From contig OZ025267.1 in the NCBI GenBank assembly GCA_964019165.1, positions 20,571,185 through 20,635,184 of the forward strand: a stretch of 64,000 nucleotides of DNA. Reading direction: 5' to 3'. Origin of the DNA: Mastigias papua (lineage: Eukaryota > Cnidaria > Scyphozoa > Rhizostomeae > Mastigiidae). This document shows positions 11,371-20,934 of the stretch, in pieces. Position 1 is the first letter of the stretch; every line of letters starts with the position of its first letter. The notes under the pieces were generated by a model. That model had not been told where the DNA came from. It saw only the letters and a list, made by a program, of their open reading frames with translations, and searched no databases. A program made the translations under genes and the position numbers.

Positions 11371-13014
11371 ATAAAAGAACGTGCACGTATCTTGTTTACT
11401 ACACAAGTAGCCAATTGTAAGCTACCTAAAAAATAGAGATGTTTACAATTGTAGTATAATCGATAAAATGCAAAAATTCAAAACTACAAAACTGATTGCT
11501 ATTATTACCACTAGCCTCTGTAAGTAGGTAGTAGATGTTGGTGATATATCAAGAGTAGTACTAGTATTTTCCAGATTTAGAAAGGATACAGAAATATTAT
11601 TGGAATTTCAAATGAAAGTTCTAAATTGGTTTGAAATATGTATATAAAAGTCATCTGATAAAAGGAATAAATTTAAAACTATTTATTTTGAGACATTACA
11701 TGATATAGAAATACGAGTTCTTAAAGTTCAATTATTCTAGGCCACTTAAGGTTACATTGTAGTACTGAAAGTTCCTTTAAGAGTTCCCTAATCCTATCCG
11801 TACATTCTAACTTTTAAGTATTAATTAACTACTAATTGGTAAGACAGATTGCTATAGACATTGTATGTTTCAATCCCTCTATGAAGCATGTGCTACCTGA
11901 ATTGCACACTAGTCAGGTAAAGTTGATCACAGTAGATTTTCAAATTCTCGATTTCTCGGAGTAATAAGATTATTCCAAACGAAAAGTCTCTTGCTAGGGA
12001 TTTCATCTCTGGTTTAAGCCTTCTTCTTTTCGGTTACTTAAAAAGTGGTTCCAAGGAAACCATACTTCAAGTTGTGTCTATTGTGTACAACGAGAATTCA
12101 CAGCACGTTTTCAAAATAGTCTCCAGCGGCTATGAGGTCAAGTCTTCGAAATTTTGACTTCTGCATCATCCAAAAAGCAAGTTTATGTTTTAAGGGTCAA
12201 CTGCTAATAATATGTAGCCGACGGTAACAATGAATTGCTCAATGCAGCCCGTTCTAAAAATGAAATGCATGGACATAAATCATGACTACTAGAGTCTTTT
12301 CAAGTAACCAGACCTCCATGTCACCCAATACTACTCCAATTACCAAACACAAAAGCGTGGTCGAGACTGACTTAATTAGACAATAGAAGGACAGATGAAA
12401 ACTGGGGCTCCATTTGACCTCGCCATTTGACCTCTGCAATGGCGCCATCCCAATCTATCACTTCGTCTGTTGTCTAGTCTGGTAGTGAAAACCATTGCTA
12501 GCATAAGAAACCGTTTATTACATCAGCAGTGTGAATTCTATACGGCGCTTATTTAATTTTCTTCAGCATATGATCCCTGTCTGCTGGTAATGCTTTTACA
12601 ATGTATCAATTGAAGTGAATCGTAATGCGCCAATCGTGAACTCTCAGAAACTGAATGTCACATACATTTGTACATCTATCAATCAAGGAAGCAAAGATAG
12701 CAGAGCATTCATTGACATCAAACTTACATGAGCAGATTTTCTATGACAATTGTTCTGTCAGATCTGCTTTTGCTCGTATCACCTAGGTCAAAATGAAAGC
12801 GTTGTCCATATAAAATTCATTTACCACTTTTTACTCAACCCAAATTGTCGCAATCCGCCGGTGAAGTTAAGATTTTGACTTAGGAGATTTTTCATGGACA
12901 GCCGAGCGGTCCGTTTACGCTAGCAAATGTGATGTGGCTTTGGAGACCTCTCTACAACTGAACACGTTATTCACATTTAGAACTCTATGCCGGCTGCACA
13001 TTTTGGTTTTAAGA
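11371..13014. other. Non-coding stretch with one MITE scrap
   Basis: No gene recognised. At about 11745-11795 the sequence GTACTGAAAGTTCCTTTAAGAGTTCC matches the interior of the TTATAAGAAAC family (AATACTAAAGTTCCTTAACAGTTCC at 57.8 kb), so this is probably a fragment of that family. Confidence 0.35.
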
Positions 13015-13290
13015 CAGTGCTTTATAAGACAGTAGCACTCGATTACTCAAAAAGTTATGAAAGTTCAGTACAAGATTTCCTAGACCAAAGAAGGTTGATG
13101 AGTCATATACTTTTAAATTTCAATATTCACCCAAGACAGTCATCGTTCTGATTTTAACTTGTGTAACAATTGCATTAGAATGCAACATTTTGTGTAGTGC
13201 CTGCGTGGCTGCGTAGCAATGCAATGTTACGCAAAAATGGCTATTCTTGCTAAGAAAGTCTTACTAAAATTTTACTATGCCTACCGAATT
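13015..13290 (+). mobile_element. AGTACTG-family MITE, copy 3
   Basis: Begins TTTATAAGACAGTAGCACTCGATTACTC. It carries GATTTCCTAGACCAAAGAAGG and the TTTTGTGTAGTGCCTGCGTGG block, and ends near GCTAAGAAAGTCTTACTAAAATTTTACTA. It has the same orientation as the copy 490 bp further on. Confidence 0.5.
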
Positions 13291-13776
13291 GATGAAAAGC
13301 TAGGAGAGTCTCAGTGATGGACGAAAAACTTAAAATACGCGTATTTGCAAAAATTACTCTTGAAATAAGGACCGTTTTCAACAACAGTTGAGTCCAAAAT
13401 CATTCGAGTATCAAACCATCGCAAAAAGTATCTGGTTTTCATTTGGCAGTTGATAACATAGCAGCACTAGAAGTTGGCCTAACTTAAAACCACAACTGAA
13501 TAACGCCCACACCAGACTATCTCTAGGCCGAATCCTCATTACTACAACACAACACCATGGTTCGAAAGCAATTCCCTCAGTTTACGTACAGGGCCGTAGC
13601 ACATGGGAGCCCGAGTGGCTAAACCTTTTCTACTTTTCGAAGAGGGATTGGTTCCCCTTATTTTTTCTGGGTAATGAATCAAGATAATAGAGCAGGGTCC
13701 TAATAGATTCATATTAAAACTGTTCTTCCCCACTATTAACATCGTAAGATCATTATACGTCTTTTACACTAGAGTA

Positions 13777-14098
13777 GTTTATAAAAAAGCAGTACTGGGC
13801 TGCTCAAAACCTTAGGACAGTTTAATCATGGACTTCTGAGGCTGTTAAGAAGGTTGATAAGTTGATATACAATTGAAATTCAGATTTTCATGCAAGCCCG
13901 TCGTCTATTTTGTTGAATGTGCATATATTTCATTGTAAATGTATATATGTTAGTGCTACATTCGCGCAGTGCCTGTCTGCAAAACACTTCAGTAGTGCAC
14001 ACACGCGAGTACTCTCCCTAAGAAATTTTTAGGAAAGCTTCTGTACTGGAATCATGAAAAAGTTAAGAAAGTTTCAGTACTGGGTGAAAAGAAACCTT
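13777..14098 (+). mobile_element. AGTACTG-family MITE, copy 4 (well preserved)
   Basis: One of the clearest copies. The left end is TTTATAAAAAAGCAGTACTGG and the right end GTTTCAGTACTGGGTGAAAAGAAACC, so CAGTACTGG appears close to both termini. The interior has GGACTTCTGAGGC, GAAGGTTGATAAGTTGATA and GCGCAGTGCCTGTCTGC. Length is about 322 bp with no reading frame. Target-site duplications could not be assigned by eye. Confidence 0.6.
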
Positions 14099-15219
14099 CT
14101 CAAAAAATGCAGTCTACCAACTTGAAGTAACAGATCAGTGCTTTTGAAATTTTTCGAGAGCTATGATGGATGTGACCTCATCAGAGCCTCGCTATGGCCA
14201 TGATCCTTCACACTAGGAAGGACGTCTGTACAAAATTTAGCACCAAACAACTGCCCACAAGAAATATATTGGAACAAATATACAAGCAACGGAGTACAGG
14301 ACTCTCCCAAACGCACCCTGTTAAAAAATCATGCTGCAGAAAAGAACCTTTATCCCAGGATATTAGGGAAAGCAATCTCTGCTAAGGAGCCTACTCACTG
14401 TGACAGTTGAAATTATGATGCCGCATATTCCATTTGAGGACTATAGGTTTTAGCAGCTAACTGTCAAGCTGTTTTGACTTTTGTTGCATTATCTGCTAGA
14501 TAAGTTTTTTACCTCAATGATTAAGACTCAGCTCCATAATTAGTTTTATTGAATTAACATCCAGCTTTCTTTGTTTTTTCGATCAAATGAGAACTGGAAA
14601 TATGAAGATCACGCTAAGATGTCATGAACCTCACGAATTTTGCACAACAGAAACTCAATCTTTAATCACATGGAGCTGTTCCATTGCATCTATGTCATAT
14701 TTATATGGCAGTGTAGGTACAACATTAGGAGTGCACCACCCCACGGATATTTTTGTACTTTCATATTTTGGTTTAGTCACATGCATGTTTGAGGCTCAAA
14801 TATGAACATTGACGCTGTAAAAACCAAAAAGTAGTGAAAAATCTATATGCCCTGGTCCCAGTCGATAGTCGCTACACAGCACGGCCATAATCACCATCTT
14901 CATCTTTTCCATCTTCTTCTTCTCTTCTTTCTCGTTACGCCCCTCACGGGACCTGAGACTGACTCTGGGGTCAATGAATCGTCTGTCAATTGTTCAAAAG
15001 AGGTGATCTAGTCGGCTACACTCAATCCACTCTGTCACCCAACAGTTATTTGGTAGAACTGCAGCCTGATCCTGTTGCTCACCGCCGTGGCCTGGTTGGA
15101 CAGTTTGCCACAAGTAATCAGCAACTGCCCCAAATCTGAATCTCTGCAAAATGACTCACTAGCAACATATGGGTAACGTCTCTCTGTGCCCGCCCACCAC
15201 TACGATGTTTCCAGCCATC
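14099..15219. other. Non-coding stretch
   Basis: No supported gene. The short frames at 14.2 and 14.6 kb lack any recognisable motif. The segment 14880-15215 is more GC-rich and feeds into the CAT/CAC repeat; it may be part of an unrecognised repeat. Confidence 0.35.
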
Positions 15220-15400
15220 CTTTCCATCACCATCACCATCACCATCACCATCATCATCATCATCATCACCATCATCACCATCACCATCATCATCACCATC
15301 ATCATCATCATCACCATCATCATCATTATCATCATCATTATCATCATCGCCATCCTCTTCCTCATCAACATTATCATGATCATCATCATCATTGCTATTA
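15220..15400. repeat. (CAT/CAC)n trinucleotide tract
   Basis: About 180 bp of ATC/ACC triplets, open in several frames simply because the repeat lacks stops (poly-His in one frame, Ile/Thr and Met in others). No splice or start context suggests translation. Confidence 0.9.
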
Positions 15401-17346
15401 GAATCATCTTAATCACTATCAAAGTGATCATCATCAACAGTATCATCATCCTAATCACCAGCACCGCCTAGTCGTTCTGCTATCCCGACCCAATCCTACG
15501 TCATGTGTATAGCAGCATAAAGCAAATGGCAGAGTGGTGTTTGTCGACTCCGTTACTATGGTAACCTCTAACATTAAATGCTACTTTTTGCCTGCTTGTC
15601 TAATTGGCTATCAACATGATAAAGAATGATTCAACAAAAGCTAGGAATCGAAATTAGGCCCCAGCGTTTGCATTGTTTACATGCAAATCAAAATTTGCAT
15701 GCAGGAACCACATTATGATAGGAAATACTTTAAGGCAATCAGACCCTATTTTTCAGTAAACATCATTAGAAGCACAGTGGAGATCCACTGCGCATACATT
15801 GACGCCCTGTTGCTAATATCATTACACGAGTTTATCGCATTGCCTCTGGTTGCTATACATAAAGATAGCATTGGCTAATTAAGCCTGTTGTTGTTACATA
15901 AGAAATCAACCTGATAAACACCCTGTAGTTTTTCCTCTTGCAGTAGATATTCGAAATATGAAGCAGTTTGATAAACAGGAAGGACGGATAGAAATTTAGC
16001 AGTCTCATTCAATTAATGAAAATGAAACTTTGAGGAGAGCTGCTGATAAGGGCGAGCGTGGAAATACTCTTTTCTAAACATGGACAGGCTACGCTGCAAA
16101 TCCGAATAACAAAATTATATCATTACAGAGTCCTAAATCCTACAAATATTTGGTTTCTACTGTTTCCATAATCTATATTCGATTTGCATCGGATGTGCTA
16201 ATGTTGATAGACAAGATAAAGCGATTATCTTCGAAGAATATGGTGCAACTTCACAAAAAGTTTGTCGTTGTTTACCATACTGGTCCTCAGGATTTCTGCG
16301 GGGTAAAATAGTCACCATTATGAATGGTGAACCGGTTTGGCGCGAAGATGTCTGGAAAACAGGTGGTTAGGGATGTATGCAAGATCGGCTCGTATGTCAT
16401 TGTGCAGCTACAATGGACGGACGTTATCACATGACTTTATAGTGCTCAAATAAGGAGAAGGATGCAGGCCATGATAAGAGGTTAAGCAATTAAGTGGGTC
16501 ATAAATGGATAATCTCCTCTTCATTTGAAATTCCACTTACTTGATAATGATAGACAACTGTACAAAGTGCTCGTTTTTCTGTTGATATTGGAGTTTAGGA
16601 CTTTTTTGCGGCCAACGTTTCGTAGGTCATAAACAGGACATAACTAAGATTTCAAAGATGAATACCTTATCTCTTCTCTTTAAATGAGTGAGCAAACACC
16701 GTAAGTCAGGCTATCATGCTATTCTGAATATCCGATATTCCGATATTGGCTTCTGCACTCAAATTAATGACTACTGTTGATTATCTAACACAATTATATG
16801 ACGATCAGAAGTGCTGGTTACGTACAATTTATTAGTACAATCTCATTCCTTGCTCATTTAATGTCTTGAAATAGCAGATGATGGAACCATCATAATGTAT
16901 GGAACAGGCCGGGGTGGAAGGGATTTCAAAATGCACGATGAAATTTATGTAGCTCAATGAAAGAAAGAAGTACTACAAGGCCTTAATGTACCCTTCATAG
17001 CCCCTCAAGTTTCTTACAGCGGATTGTTTGAAAGCAAGTATGGAATTGCCAATGGACTTTTCTGTATTTTCCGAATATTCCAAAGAAAAATTTATTGGTC
17101 CGCCTGTAAAGCATGAAACAATTTGCTAGTCCAACATTCTCCTGTCGAAATTTTTTGTGGTCCTGACAAATTCCTTTAGTCCAGATCAGTTCCATACTTT
17201 ATGATAGTTCCCTAAAAGCCTTCTGTGGAATTTACTTTTATCGTACGCATGTCGTGTGAAGAAACTGATTTACCACTTAGCGTTGCACTTAAAAATATGG
17301 AATGAAAACACTGTTTGCTACAGCTACCCGATAATTAGTAACACAC
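15401..17346. other. Non-coding stretch with an octamer palindrome
   Basis: No gene recognised. At 15680-15701 CATGCAAAT and its exact complement face each other across 4 bases. Each arm contains ATGCAAAT, the known binding octamer of POU-domain factors. Functional relevance is unknown. Confidence 0.35.
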
Positions 17347-17690
17347 CTTTTATTTTTATAAGAAACAAGTATATAAGAAACATAAGGCTCAAATCAGGCA
17401 AAAATTAAGAAACAATTAAGAAACACAAGCAGGCTGAGTTTCAAAAGTAAGTTTGAAAAATCAGTTTTTGCGAGAAAATTTTTAATTGAACTGGGAAAAA
17501 ATACAAACAACACCTGTTTCTCAAATGTTTACACCTAACATTCAATTTCTCGTCTCATAGTTGCCTTGTTGCTGTAGGAAATTCCAAGAATTTTAAGAAT
17601 CGCGCAAGAAATATTTAAAGGCTGGGTTTGACAAAATATTTAGAAAGATCCAGGCTGAAGGGAGAAAGTTTGTTTCTTATACAAAAAAGC
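17347..17690. mobile_element. TTATAAGAAAC-family MITE, bounded by terminal inverted repeats
   Basis: The left end (CTTTTATTTTTATAAGAAACA) is matched in inverse by the right end (TGTTTCTTATACAAAAAAGC). Length is about 344 bp. It is one of four bounded copies in the window, with the others at 20.5, 25.4 and 54.9 kb. No reading frame. Confidence 0.6.
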
Positions 17691-17837
17691 GTGCAGTGAC
17701 TATGGAAATGCTTCTCCAACTTTTTGATTCATCCAAAAAATATAATCAAACCTATTGATGTTTCCTTCATTGATTTAATCTGTCATTTTCTATAGAGAAC
17801 AGTCACATCTTCACATTTAACAAGGATTCTTCATAAT

Positions 17838-18172
17838 CCGGTGTCTATCCTTGTGAGAAACCTACAGCTGCTTAAGACGGAAATTTTTAAAGCAAAATTT
17901 GATCTGAGTCCATCTTTCATGAAAGATATTTTTATGGAGCGATGCACTACCCAGAATCTACGGCATGGCAATGACGCTCAACTCCCAAAGGTACGGTCCA
18001 CATCATTTGGAGTAGATGAGAATATAGCCTACCTTCTAAATAAACTGTGGCAGCTTTTACCACACGAAATAAAACTACCAAATACCTCTTTTATACCTAC
18101 AAAAAACGAATTACATTGGAATGGCGATGAATGCAACTGTAGGAACGTATATCCCAAAAGTAGAGTTTTAAG
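17838..18172 (+). pseudogene. Non-LTR retrotransposon, C-terminal fragment 1
   Basis: Translation shows the conserved tail found after the reverse transcriptase in some animal LINEs: RNLQLLKTEIFKAKFDLSP, a Phe/Asp-Ile-Phe block, a KLWQLLPHEIKLP block and NWNGDECNC-like cysteines just before the end. The start of the frame lacks an ATG, and nothing of the palm domain lies upstream, so this is a 5'-truncated dead copy. The motif order matches the fragment at 33.1-33.5 kb (RNLELLAIDIYKTQ, RIWHALPSSIKLP, CCRLCK). It runs directly into the (TA)n and hammerhead cluster. Confidence 0.65.
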
Positions 18173-18288
18173 CATAATAATCTTTCTATATTTTTATCTT
18201 GTAATTACTATGTGTATATATGTATATATAGCAAAAAAATATAGAAACATATATATGTAGAAATATATATAGAAACATATATAGAAAT

Positions 18289-18295
<7 letters not shown>

Positions 18296-18338
<43 letters not shown>
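18296..18338. repeat. (TA)n microsatellite
   Basis: Pure TA dinucleotides, preceded by ATATATAGAAACATATA variants. First of four TA tracts that separate the hammerhead-bearing palindromes. Confidence 0.95.
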
Positions 18339-18339
<1 letters not shown>

Positions 18340-18363
18340 AATAAAAATAAAAGTTATACCATA

Positions 18364-18405
18364 CTATACGACCGTCGGTTTCATGCTTCCAATCTTCAGG
18401 CATAT
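18364..18405 (-). ncRNA. Variant hammerhead-ribozyme motif (single copy)
   Basis: Read on the minus strand: 5-bp helix I (18404-18400 with 18369-18365, one G-U pair), core CTGAAGA (18399-18393), a poor helix II, GAAA (18382-18379), helix III with C-C/G-G and loop GAC, then TC at the expected cleavage position (18371-18370). The spacing after GAAA (2 paired bases, 3-nt loop, 2 paired bases, TC) equals that of the copy at 18.60 kb. Helix II has a U-U mismatch where a closing G-C is usual, so activity is doubtful. Confidence 0.5.
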
Positions 18406-18479
18406 AATTCTTATAACGCTCCATTCAATTTTTGAGCACTTTAGTGTTGTAAAAGATGCAGTTGAGGTATCGCCTCTCG

Positions 18480-18482
<3 letters not shown>

Positions 18483-18518
<36 letters not shown>
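18483..18518. repeat. (TA)n microsatellite
   Basis: TA dinucleotide tract immediately left of the first hammerhead palindrome. Confidence 0.95.
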
Positions 18519-18523
<5 letters not shown>

Positions 18524-18552
18524 CAGAAGACAATTAAAGAAAAGACATAGTA

Positions 18553-18594
18553 TCTGTGACTCTGAGTTTCATGCTAGTGCATTCATCAGACAGA
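18553..18594 (-). ncRNA. Type-I hammerhead ribozyme (minus-strand arm)
   Basis: The 42-nt reverse complement is base-for-base identical to the motif at 18601-18642. On this strand helix I, CTGATGA, the ATGC/GCAT helix II, GAAA, the short helix III and the cleavage-site TC are therefore all intact. Confidence 0.75.
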
Positions 18595-18600
18595 ATAGAG

Positions 18601-18642
18601 TCTGTCTGATGAATGCACTAGCATGAAACTCAGAGTCACAGA
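18601..18642 (+). ncRNA. Type-I hammerhead ribozyme (plus-strand arm)
   Basis: All core elements of the hammerhead fold are present in order. Helix I is TCTGT (18601-18605) with ACAGA (18638-18642). The core CTGATGA is 18606-18612. Helix II is ATGC/GCAT (18613-18616, 18621-18624) with tetraloop ACTA. GAAA is 18625-18628. Helix III is the A-U pair plus CT/AG, with loop CAG. The predicted cleavage is after C18637 in GTC. Known from the family: small hammerheads with a two- or three-pair helix III occur in Penelope-like elements and retrozymes and often act best as dimers. No reverse transcriptase of that kind was found nearby. Confidence 0.8.
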
Positions 18643-18741
18643 TACCATGTCTTTTCTTTAATTGTCTTCAGCTGTATACTTTGCTCTGTAAAGGTTTTGT
18701 GCATTGAGCACTATCTCGTCAGTTAAGACTATCCATGGAGA

Positions 18742-18936
<195 letters not shown>

Positions 18937-18977
18937 TCCTAAGCCGCATCCACAACGTATATAAATTGTATACATAG

Positions 18978-19091
18978 AATAAAACACAAATATACTTTTC
19001 TGTCAGTAAACGTTTCGCTTAGAATCTTCATCAGTACTGATGAAGATTCTAATCGAAACGGTTACTGACAGAAAAGTATATTAGTGTTATT
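18978..19091. repeat. Second palindrome with degenerate hammerhead cores
   Basis: Arms of about 55 bp meet at TCAGTA|TACTGA-type symmetry around 19034/19035. Each strand shows CTGATGA, a GATT-CT-AATC or GATT-CT-AAGC helix II preceded by one extra A, GAAAC, and a perfect six-pair helix I (TCAGTA with TACTGA). Helix III is almost absent: CG adjoins the cleavage region directly, so self-cleavage of a monomer is unlikely. A (TA)n tract lies close to each side. Confidence 0.65.
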
Positions 19092-19096
19092 CTGTT

Positions 19097-19240
<144 letters not shown>

Positions 19241-19914
19241 TATATATACACAGGGTGTGGACGCACACACGATTTTCTCGGGAGTCAAGAGTGAAGACTC
19301 CAGACTACTACTCATCATCACCCCCTCTCCTCACCACTCCCACTTCAGGGTGGCTGACGCCTCCACTGATGGTAATAGCAATAATGATGAGGCTATATGG
19401 GTGCTGCCACTCTTGTCTGTAAATATATCTTTCAAAACCAGTCTTCACAAAGCTGGACCTAAAAGTGATGCTTGAAAGTTAACAGATACGAGAGGCAGTA
19501 TAGCTCATTGCCACGTTGAAGCAGGGGATCCTTTCAGGAATTTTCAGTGGTGCAGACATGACGCACAGGGGCATCATTTCAAACATGCGCTGCAAGGGCT
19601 TCATCGCGGAATTTCACCATTTACTATGCTTTTGTGTAGTGCCAGAACATCGGACAGACATCATTTGGCAATAATGCAACAAGCGAATGAAACAATAATT
19701 TGACACGTGAATAGGCTATGGGTGCGATTCAAGACTGATTTTTAAAGCAATTTTAAACAACAGGGCACTTGCCAATAGGGTATCATAGGTCAGATAATGG
19801 TGAAACTAATGGGGAAATTTAAAAGCCTGGTAGGGACTTCTCCATTAGTTTGTATATTAAAAGATCCTCTGTGTTGAAGGTAATTACGAGTTTGTATGAA
19901 ACTGCGACAAAACG
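19241..19914. other. Non-coding stretch
   Basis: No gene recognised. Open frames across 19.25-19.48 kb derive from the microsatellite edge and show no domain. Confidence 0.4.
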
Positions 19915-20204
19915 GTTAGGGAGCGGTCATTATTTATGACTGGGGTGGGGACTGAAGATAAAATAGTGGGGTAACTGAAAAAATAAACACTGAAAGGTGG
20001 GGTAGAAGAATAGTTTTTGATCCCAGGGGTAGTGTAAAAGCATATACCATATTTAAACATAAAGGCACCTTTGTTTTTATATTCCCCTTCAGTGGGGTAA
20101 AGAAAATTTGACTTACTCAAATGGTGGGGTAAATTTTTTTGAGGACACGAAATACTTTCTCTTCAGTCCCCATCTCCACAATAAATATTGACCGCTCCCC
20201 TAGT
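19915..20204. mobile_element. MITE with GGGAGCGGTCA terminal inverted repeats
   Basis: The left end TTAGGGAGCGGTCATTATTT is mirrored by the right end AATATTGACCGCTCCCCTA. The inverted repeats are about 20 bp with one or two mismatches. The outermost three bases (TTA and CTA) could be a 3-bp target duplication, as made by PIF/Harbinger-type transposases. The interior repeats GTGGGGTA-type words and encodes nothing. Assignment to a superfamily is inference. Confidence 0.7.
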
Positions 20205-20235
20205 GATACTCTTGGTCAGCCGTGCGACATAGATC

Positions 20236-20342
20236 AGTGGGTACAATACATTACAACTATCGCATGCGGCCTATAGATACAATAGATACAATGGATCGCA
20301 TATGGATACAATACATAACAACTATCGCATACGGCCTAGGGA
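20236..20342. repeat. Short imperfect tandem duplication
   Basis: The block GGRTACAATACATWACAACT followed by ATCGCATRCGGCCTA occurs at about 20239 and again at about 20305, with a small GATACAATA array between. It has the look of a local slippage duplication just outside the MITE. Confidence 0.6.
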
Positions 20343-20520
20343 GTGCTCGTTTAACAGGTACACACCAAACTTATCATGTAGCTGGTAATTGGTGTAGACA
20401 TGCGAATGCGCAAGCGACAGTTAATGGATGAGAAACAGGGTCAGTGTCACCTTTAGCCTTTCTAGTCTTGTTGGGATAGTAATGATTTACACTTTGCTGG
20501 TGCCGAAAAGGAAAGTCTAC

Positions 20521-20934
20521 CTCTTTATTATAAGGAACCTATTTCGAGGTCTGGTTGGTAAAGTACCGTATTTTAGGACCTCTTTGACAACATTGTTTTA
20601 CGTAAAGTTCCTTAAAATACACGGTATTTTACTAAGAAACTTGAATCAACATTAATTCGACATGAGAATTTTCACATTTCAGTGCCGAAAATTTCCTGAT
20701 TGGTTTCTTATTTTCGAGATGTAGAGTATCCTTAATTTTTGAAGGTCAGGTATTTCTGAATAGCATAAGCAGATCAAAATCAAAAGTTCCATTACTTTCT
20801 AATCAAACAAACTACGATGTAAAAAAAACTGTCCACAAAAGAGTTCACCATAAATGGTCAATAGTGTAGCTTCTCAATTTTTCTTGAGGATCGTACTAGA
20901 GTTTCTTAAAAATCAGTTTCTTATAAAATAAAAG
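20521..20934. mobile_element. TTATAAGAAAC-family MITE, copy 2
   Basis: The left end CTCTTTATTATAAGGAACCT pairs in inverse orientation with the right end AGTTTCTTATAAAATAAAAG. Length is about 414 bp. It contains the family interior word AAAGTTCCTTAAAATAC. Confidence 0.55.

Larger units (their letters stand above)
18521..18674. repeat. Large palindrome with one hammerhead per strand
   Basis: The arms of about 74 bp, 18521-18594 and 18601-18674, are reverse complements with only a few mismatches, around a 6-nt centre (ATAGAG). A (TA)n tract abuts the left end. The right side continues for about 70 bp into another (TA)n tract. The two arms each contain a complete hammerhead motif, described separately. 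Confidence 0.9.

Noticed and set aside
15169..15471. Open frames rich in His, Ile or Met
   Set aside because: They exist only because CAT/CAC triplets lack stops in several frames on both strands.
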